Positions 1-5,318 of a stretch of DNA of 5,318 nucleotides are shown piece after piece. Source of the DNA: Calditrichota bacterium (GTDB lineage: Bacteria; Zhuqueibacterota; Zhuqueibacteria; Residuimicrobiales; Krinioviventaceae); NCBI GenBank assembly GCA_003818595.1, contig RPQV01000290.1, positions 1 through 5,318 on the forward strand. Reading direction: 5' to 3'. Each line of letters opens with the position of its first letter. The stretch's first letter is position 1. A program made the position numbers and the translations under genes. The notes beneath the pieces were generated by a model. It was not told where the DNA came from. It saw nothing but the letters and a program-made list of their open reading frames with translations, and searched no databases.

Positions 1-3000
1 CCTGCAGGCGAATTCCAATCCGCGGTTCGTCACCCGCCCACTTGTGATCAACGTAGGGTTGGCCATCAACCGAAACAAATACATCCGGCGACTGGGAGTC
101 TTGAGCGACTAAAACAGACAGCGGGCCAACCACATTCAACTGGGTGACTAAATTGTTTTCCAGCAATTGCGTATCACATCTGACCCACTTTTTGGTCTGC
201 TTCGCGAAACGGAATATTTTCCATAATTGCCGAGTCGAATCGGTGATGCTGCTGTCATGAGGAAGCAAAAGCCGAACAATCGCCGGTTTCTCCAGCAGAT
301 AATCTGAACGTAATTGCAGGTCATATGCGGGTGTAACTTTGGGTGAATAGAAATCAGGCTGCTCATTGATTTTCAGCGCACTCATTTCTTCAATTAAAAC
401 AGCAGAATAATGCGGAATTGCCCCGACAGGCAATTCGATGGATAAATAATCATCATAGCGAAACGTCGTCTGGTATTGTCCCTGAACGTAAAAACCTTGT
501 GGGGTCACTTGAAACAGGTGGGGCGTAATTTGCTGGACCATTTGGTTGTTTTGTTTGCTGTCCTCGCGGATTGTACTATCGGGATCCAAGGTCACTCGCA
601 CGAGAAAGTCCTGCGGGGGCGGAGCGTAATTAACGCGGCAGGTTGTGGTCGCAAAGGCCTCGATGGACACCGTATCCACACCCGCGCCTCGCCATGTGGT
701 ATCAGGCAACACCCGTGTTTCGAACAGCACCAGCAGGTCGTTCACCGGATTGCTGCTCTTATTTTGAATTGACGCCAAAAGCGATACCATCTCATCTCCT
801 GCGAGCGAAACGGCGTTTTCATTAATCTCGACATCGACGTTGAGATTGATATAATGCTTGTAGAGTCGACTGGTGTAGCGAAAATTAGCCTCGTCATACG
901 CATTAAAATAATAGGAAAATTGAAAACCCGACCAAATGATAAAAACAGCATGAGACGATCGATACCAATCGTCACCGATAGGATTCATAATGATGGAATC
1001 ATTCAACGCATAACACCAAACGCTTTTTATGGTATTTCTGCTGCGAACATGAGCGAGAAAGTAAAGACTGTCATCTTGAGCACGATAGACATAAGCAGAA
1101 TCAAATACTGCACCCTGCAAAGAGATCGGTGCGGCGCCATGATTTTTATATCGATTGGTTTCATCTGCGCCGAAAAAGCGAACCAGTCCGGATTTGCCGG
1201 CAAAATCTTCACTGACGAACAATTTTGCCGTGGCCACTGAATCGATGACCGCAGACGTCCGACTATTCGCAACTATTCTTAGGCTATCTTCCAAATCAAA
1301 CACAGCTTCACCACGAGAAAAAGGCAGTTTGCAGGTTGCTGTCAAAGTATCTCCTTTAAGAGATATGGTTTTGTCAACGATGACCGGTCTAACCGCCTGA
1401 GGCAGATGAAGGCGAGTGGCAGGATCACCCAGCAGGTGGTATTGATTAATCTGCGAAACCGCCTGAGAAGTCTTATAATGCACCTGATAGGAAATTTTCC
1501 CTGCCATGAGCTGCTCACCCAGTGTTAGCTGGGGAAAGGCACAGATTTGTTTCATGAGTTCCGTCTGGAGAAAATAATCGTTCCATGTCCAACCAACGCC
1601 GCTGGCGCCCAACATGGCAATCGCACCTTCAAAAGTTGAAAAAAGCAATGCATCCGCAAGAGATTCAACTCCGGGCGATTCAAAAGATCCCGTAAAACAG
1701 GTCATGCTCAACACAAAAGGAGATTTGCCGCCGGTATAAATTCTGTTGCCATCCTCAAAACGCAGCAAGCCATTGTCCGCCCAGATCGCACCACCACCGT
1801 GTCCATGAAACGTGATGACATTGCAGCCTAGATCAAAATAATCCAAGAGATCAGAAGTTCCTCCGAAATAGGGATCCTCTTGTGACTGATCGCGTACCGT
1901 AAAAAGCATTCTGGTGTTAAATGGAAGTGGTATGGTTTTGGACAACGCGATGCCCTGTGAACGGAAATCACCGCCATTTCCGCCAATGATCAACAGGCGA
2001 TTCTGCCAATCACCAGGTGGCGGATTGGTCTCATATTGCACGATTTTGGTGACAAAACGATTCAGCTCATCTTCACTGCGAACCGGCAGCCTGCCGATAC
2101 TGACTTCAGGAATCTCGTCATCTCCGGTTAGCAGTGAGTACCAGAAATCGGAAGCTGCGGCTCCATAGACCATGGTTTGCCGCATATGAACCGGCACTAA
2201 ATCCAGTGTATCACCAGTCGCTGTATAGCGGGTATAACAACCATCGCCAATCAGCAGAACGTAGCGAAGTCGAGGCGCCTGCCAATAATCAAATGCCCAT
2301 TTGAGAAAATCCTTGATCGCATAACTTCCGGGCTGGCCGAAATTGAATTCATCGTAAACATCCTGCACGTCCGCAACGAGCGCCTGCAAACCCTGGCTTT
2401 GCCGTAAGGAGACTAATTGCTGCAGTGAAGCACTTTTCATAAAGCGACGATGGGTGATGATCAAATAATCAGCTGCAAGAGAAGTGGTTTTCAAAATTGT
2501 CGGATTATCTTTTTCAATTTTAAACGGTTTTTTCTTGGCATTCTGCGCAACAGCGACAAATTCAACTTCCGGCGAAAATACGTCATTCTGGAAACTGACT
2601 TGTTGAGATGTGAAATTGTTGAAATCAGTCACTTTTTCAATCATTCCACCATTGATTTTGCTTTGATGGAGTTTATAAATATCAATTTCGGAATTTTGAA
2701 AACCATCGATTCGGAAGAGGAACTTTCCCGCAGGCATTCCGGGAGGAATCGAAAACTTGATATAATCATTTGAGGTGCGATAGAGGCGAGGATAGGTGAT
2801 CTCGAACCAATTCAGCATAAAGAAATCATAGTTCTGTGGCAAAACATTATTGACAACGCTCAGCCGATTGACGCCGTCATTCAATTCTCCGCTGATGATC
2901 GGAGCATCGGCTTTGGTCTGAAGGTCCGCCAATTCCTGTCCGAACCACTTGTTTGAAAACAGAAAAGTGTCATTCAGAAACACCGAAACATCATGCGGGA

Positions 3001-4263
3001 TATTGACAATGGTTGTTCGTCCACTGAACATCACTCGTGCGGAGACGCTTAGCGGAGATTGCGTATCCGGGTGATCGAGTACAAACTCATAATCCACTTT
3101 CTTGCCGGAAGCCACACCACTGTCGTAAAACCAATGATCACGTAAGGAATCAATCGGTACCGCGCTTAATCGATCATAATAGTCATCCTTTTCCACATGC
3201 AGGGTTTCAAGAAAGGAGTAGGGGCGCACATATTGCCCCGGCTGAAGATCGCTGATCTCACCGCTCTCCTCGGCCATCCATAATCCTCGTTTTTCCCAAG
3301 AGAGCCAGTAAACGCGCTCGGTCGAGAATGGGTCCTGATACATATCCGCTGCAGTTGCCTGAAATGTCTGTCGATTGGGTTCTCCCCAGAATTCGATATA
3401 ATCCTCAGGATCAAATTGACCATCCCGCCAACCGGAAGGGAACAAAGAAACATCTCGCCCATTATTCACCAGACGAATTTTCTTGAAATCTATGGCCAGA
3501 AGATCGACGCCGGCATTGGCGAGATCTTGACCGGTAATTTGATAGATTCCCTCTTCATTCACCAGTATTTTCCATTGTTCGACGACAGCGGTTGGCTTTT
3601 TTGACAACGCGGAAGAGGCGAGCCGATTTGGTTGAAGCTCGGTTGTCGAAATAGCACCCCATCGCTGAAGTGCATCAATTTCCGCAGGTGGGATAGGCTG
3701 CCAATCCGTTACGACAGAAATATCTTGAATGTTGACATCAAAAACGATCTGTGCATAGGTAATCAACTCTCCGGTTTTTCCATCGTATTTGAATGGAAAA
3801 ACATCAGCGCTCCATAAAAATTAGTGCTATATTGACCGACATAGGTCAGTGTCACAATCTGATTTTCAGCAACCGCATCTCTTTCAGCCGCGACAGATCC
3901 AAAATCATCTGATCCCAATGGTTTTTCTTCATAGGTCCTGGGCGGGTCAATCTTCTGTCGTTTTTCATTCGCAGACACAAGACGAACCACGGCGCGATCA
4001 CTATTGAGGTGCACTAAAATAGAACGGTATGGAAGAACATATCCCTGTTCATCGACGGCAACCGGCCAACCACTCTTTTCAATTAGCGAAACCGGTTGTC
4101 TAGGGTCACCAAAGGTTGAAACATCCGGAAAATCAACACTGAGCTCAAGTCGCAGGCGATGTTCGGTTTGTTCAATAATCCGAACATCATTCGCCATGAC
4201 CTCCCGCCCCATCAGGTTAATAAATGTAAACAAGACCCCAAAAACCGCTGCTTTACGAATCAT
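1..4263 (-). CDS. Gingipain-type (peptidase family C25) secreted cysteine peptidase, partial, with one apparent frameshift
   Basis: Secreted cysteine peptidase of the gingipain/PorU family; the C-terminus lies beyond the left edge, leaving about 1421 residues. The ATG at 4263 is chosen because it opens a signal peptide (MIRKAA, then a hydrophobic stretch, cleavage probably after VMA near residue 24). No clear Shine-Dalgarno sequence precedes it. Residues 30-180 resemble the C25 propeptide, with PFKYDGKTGEL near 157-167. Residues 230-590 are a beta-rich region typical of long C25 proteins (WKILVNEEGIY at 231, DYIEFWGE at 288). The catalytic domain spans about 598-953: YVLLIGDG at 668, SDFWY around D706, IGRLPV, FHGHGGG with H822, SMTCFTGSF with C856, and LLGDPATRL ending at 952. 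An Ig-like region follows, then a CARDB-like domain at about 1142-1242, and DVFVSVDGQ at 1394. The frame is broken at 3797-3801; with that one correction I read no stop down to position 2. The family call is firm; PorU-like sortase versus secreted protease is undecided. Confidence 0.9.
499..841 (-). other. CARDB-like beta-sandwich domain in the C25 protein
   Basis: Residues about 1142-1256 begin NVDVEINENAV, continue through SIQNKSSNPVNDLLVLF and close with VRVTLDPDSTIREDSKQNNQ. The order of an 'extra-cytoplasmic strand, non-redundant space between partners, then D-P-D-x-x-I-x-E-D-x-x-x-N-N' is typical of CARDB/APHP adhesion-type modules in cell-surface proteins. It probably acts as a spacer or binding module after the protease domain. 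The assignment rests on motif resemblance only. Confidence 0.65.
1406..2473 (-). other. C25 peptidase catalytic domain (His822/Cys856 pair)
   Basis: This part of the large gene codes for the caspase-like catalytic fold, from ADYLIITHRRF (about residue 598) to LLGDPATRLH (about 953). The likely catalytic His is the second His of FHGHGGG (codon 1799-1801). The likely nucleophile is the Cys of SMTCFTGSF (codon 1697-1699). They are 34 residues apart, close to the His211-Cys244 spacing of gingipain RgpB. Both residues are intact, so the domain should be active if the upstream frame break is not real or is bypassed. Substrate specificity cannot be read from the sequence. Confidence 0.9.
3797..3801 (-). 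other. Apparent -1 frameshift site in the C25 peptidase gene (T5 run on coding strand)
   Basis: In the starting frame the peptidase reads GALMFFHSNTMEKPES and stops at a TGA (3763-3765). In the -1 frame the sequence from here reads FPFKYDGKTGELITYAQIVF, which looks like the conserved end of a C25 propeptide, and stays open to the window edge. That frame has its own stop just upstream, at 3820-3822, so the crossing must fall between about 3822 and 3763. The run ATG TTT TTC lies inside this interval: adding one T, or re-reading one T by -1 slippage, gives GALMFFPFKYDG with no residue lost. This is the most economical join. It could be an indel error in a homopolymer, a true mutation making a pseudogene, or slippage during expression. 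Confidence 0.8.
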
Positions 4264-4389
4264 AAATATTTGTTGCCTATCACCAATGTTAAAATCAATG
4301 TATGCATAATAGTAAGGATAGCTAAAAGATGCCGATGTGCGAAAATTTATTTGTCAGCTGTGCACGAATTCTGTACCCCCTAACATTTG

Positions 4390-4446
4390 CAGACGCTCTC
4401 AAGCCAATATCATCTTGTCCGACGCCTCTCAACAGACGCTCTGAAG
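4390..4446 (+). repeat. Short direct repeats in the intergenic region
   Basis: CAGACGCTCTCAAG at 4390-4403 recurs as CAGACGCTCTGAAG at 4433-4446, 13 of 14 bases identical. A third, weaker copy (CGACGCCTCTCAAC) lies between them at 4420-4433. The second copy overlaps the left arm of the hairpin, and the hairpin's right arm carries the same core inverted. They may be remnants of a small duplicated or palindromic element, or binding sites. No function can be assigned. Confidence 0.5.
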
Positions 4447-4473
4447 GAGATTTCCTACAGGCGTCTGTTGAGA
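4427..4473 (-). terminator. Strong stem-loop just downstream of the sorting-domain gene
   Basis: A perfect 13-base inverted repeat (TCTCAACAGACGC at 4427-4439 and its complement at 4461-4473) encloses 21 bases. Inside the loop CTG/CAG (4441-4443 with 4458-4460) and AGGA/TCCT (4445-4448 with 4453-4456) can also pair, leaving a four-base tip, one mismatch and one bulged base. The hairpin begins 12 bases past the TGA of the upstream gene, where a transcription terminator or mRNA 3'-end stabiliser would sit. No U-tract follows on the minus strand, so a classical intrinsic terminator is not shown. Confidence 0.55.
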
Positions 4474-4485
4474 TCATTTGCCGTA

Positions 4486-5318
4486 TCATTTCATCAAAAG
4501 CAGCCTGATGGTTCGACGAGCAGTCCCAGTCGACACACTCGCGATATAAACTCCCGCGCTGCACAATTCTCCACGATTATTTTTCCCATCCCATATCAGT
4601 GAATGGTTTCCCGGCAGATATATCTGATCAGTCAGCATCCTGATCTGCTTTCCCAAAATATCATACAAGGTGATCCGAACATTTTCTGCCCTGCCGAGTG
4701 AAAAGGAAAGTGTTGTCGCTGGATTAAACGGATTCGGATAATTTTGGTTCAAAACAAAATTCAACGATTCGGTTGTCTTCGATTCATGCACTCCGGTGAC
4801 CAAGTCGGAAACATCTCCTTCGGCCAAGACAAACTTGACATCGGTTGCAGCATTATTGGAAACAAGTATCGGCTGGGCATTTTTCGGTATCGCCTCATAA
4901 AACGGCAAGGGCAGGAATATCGGGGTAATGGCATTGTCTGTCTCGTGCGGTCTTCCATAGGCCGAAGCCTGAAACAACAATTCATCCAAACTGATGGTAA
5001 TAGTCGCCGGCACTTCTGGATACCACATGTCTTTATACATAGTCAAATCGAAAGAAAGCCCGGTCAAGCCACCCCCAAAAAGGAGACTCATGATATCCAG
5101 GTTTTCAAAACTATCGACAAAAGAAGTGAGCTCGGTGAGGAGATTTATCGCCATAAATAAAGCAACCGTACGCACATAATATGCACCTTCCTGTAGGCCG
5201 CGGATTTCAAACGTTCCATCCGTTGTCACTCTTTTCCCGCTGAAAACGTCCAAATCAGTCAGACTATATCCTGCTAAATGGCCTGACTGATCATAAGCGC
5301 CGACGAAAACACCAGAAA
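4486..5318 (-). CDS. Secreted protein with carboxypeptidase-regulatory-like domain and T9SS type A sorting domain, partial (C-terminal 276 residues)
   Basis: The reading frame is open through the right edge, so the start is outside the window; the TTG codon at 5253 is internal. The first visible residues (GVFVGAYDQSGHLAGYSLTD, then TDGTFEIRGLQEGAYYVRT) match the end of a carboxypeptidase-regulatory-like beta domain, a module common in exported T9SS proteins. About 120 residues follow without a recognised family, including a Gly/hydrophobic stretch (MSLLFGGGLTGLSF) and YKDMWYPEVPATITI. The last 90 or so residues are a T9SS type A sorting domain. The protein is therefore expected to cross the outer membrane through T9SS and be anchored or released at the surface. 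Its actual activity lies in the missing N-terminal part. The TGA stop is at 4486-4488 and the hairpin follows. It is codirectional with the C25 peptidase, 222 bases upstream. Confidence 0.88.
   Translation of the reverse strand, partial: SGVFVGAYDQSGHLAGYSLTDLDVFSGKRVTTDGTFEIRGLQEGAYYVRTVALFMAINLLTELTSFVDSFENLDIMSLLFGGGLTGLSFDLTMYKDMWYPEVPATITISLDELLFQASAYGRPHETDNAITPIFLPLPFYEAIPKNAQPILVSNNAATDVKFVLAEGDVSDLVTGVHESKTTESLNFVLNQNYPNPFNPATTLSFSLGRAENVRITLYDILGKQIRMLTDQIYLPGNHSLIWDGKNNRGELCSAGVYIASVSTGTARRTIRLLLMK
4489..4764 (-). other. T9SS type A C-terminal sorting domain
   Basis: The C-terminal 92 residues start at LNFVLNQNYPNPFNPATTL, followed by VRITLYDILGKQIRML, a LPGNHSLIWDGKNNRGE turn and SAGVYIASVSTG, ending in basic and hydrophobic residues (ARRTIRLLLMK). 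This order (NPFNP motif, Y-D-x-x-G-x-x-V/I strand, G-x-x-x-x-x-W-D-G-x-N, S-G-V-Y) is the standard type A sorting signal recognised by the T9SS machinery. In studied systems it is cleaved after translocation by the C25 sortase PorU. Confidence 0.95.

Larger units (their letters stand above)
4264..4485. other. Intergenic region between the two minus-strand genes
   Basis: This 222-base gap holds no convincing gene. The side next to the upstream gene's stop carries the hairpin and the short direct repeats listed separately. The side next to the peptidase start (about 4264-4350) is AT-rich and is where a promoter and 5' leader would be expected. I see no clear sigma-70 or Bacteroidota-type promoter pair there and no good ribosome binding site; the closest is AGG about 12 bases before the ATG. 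The gap and the hairpin argue mildly that the peptidase has its own promoter. Confidence 0.6.

Noticed and set aside
1..15. CCTGCAGG (SbfI/PstI) followed by GAATTC at the very start, possible cloning-vector remnant
   Set aside because: These bases read in frame as the natural continuation of the peptidase (RIGIRLQ), so they are more simply genomic coding sequence.
854..1240. 128-codon open frame on the plus strand
   Set aside because: It lies antisense to the conserved C25 protein, has no recognisable domain, and its composition is what the opposite strand of a real gene gives.
4297..4306. Small palindrome TATGCATA
   Set aside because: Eight-base AT-rich palindrome expected by chance; nothing around it suggests an operator.
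4264..4350. Possible promoter for the peptidase (TATTAT near 4306-4311, TTGATT, CTGACA)
   Set aside because: No -35/-10 pair with acceptable spacing, and no good TTTG / TAnnTTTG pair; AT-rich sequence gives such matches by chance.
4322..4564. 80-codon open frame on the minus strand across the intergenic region
   Set aside because: It overlaps the end of the sorting-domain gene in another frame and runs through the hairpin; no protein-like features.
4744..5160. 138-codon open frame on the plus strand
   Set aside because: Antisense to the sorting-domain protein, which has clear family motifs in this same stretch; no domain or ribosome binding site supports the plus-strand frame.

Overview
The window suggests a bacterium of the Bacteroidota / Calditrichota / Ignavibacteria-like lineages, or a related uncultured phylum, that uses the type IX secretion system (T9SS). 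Two observations support this: one protein ends in a typical T9SS type A sorting domain (NYPNPFNPATTL signature), and the other is a large gingipain-type (C25) cysteine peptidase. I cannot name the species. Base composition looks roughly balanced and no RNA gene is visible.

Both genes are on the minus strand, so transcription runs from high to low coordinates, and both are cut by the window edges. From 5318 to 4486 lies the C-terminal part of a secreted protein: the end of a carboxypeptidase-regulatory-like beta domain, a middle region of unknown function, then the sorting domain and a TGA stop. From 4263 to the left edge lies a very large C25 peptidase of at least about 1421 residues. It has a signal peptide, a propeptide-like region, a long beta-rich region, the catalytic domain with a His/Cys pair, an Ig-like region and a CARDB-like domain. 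Its own C-terminus is outside the window.

The peptidase reading frame is broken once. The first 166 codons end in TGA, but the conserved sequence continues without any stop for more than 3.8 kb in the -1 frame. The two frames join neatly at a run of five T on the coding strand (A5 at 3797-3801), giving GALMFFPFKYDGKTGEL. This may be a sequencing indel, a real frameshift mutation, or slippage.

The 222-base gap between the genes (4264-4485) holds a strong hairpin just after the first gene's stop. It also carries near-identical short direct repeats of about 14 bases. The two genes may work together at the cell surface: T9SS cargo is processed and anchored by a C25-family sortase (PorU) in known systems, and other C25 enzymes are themselves cargo. 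The sequence here does not settle which applies. The plus strand carries only shadow reading frames.
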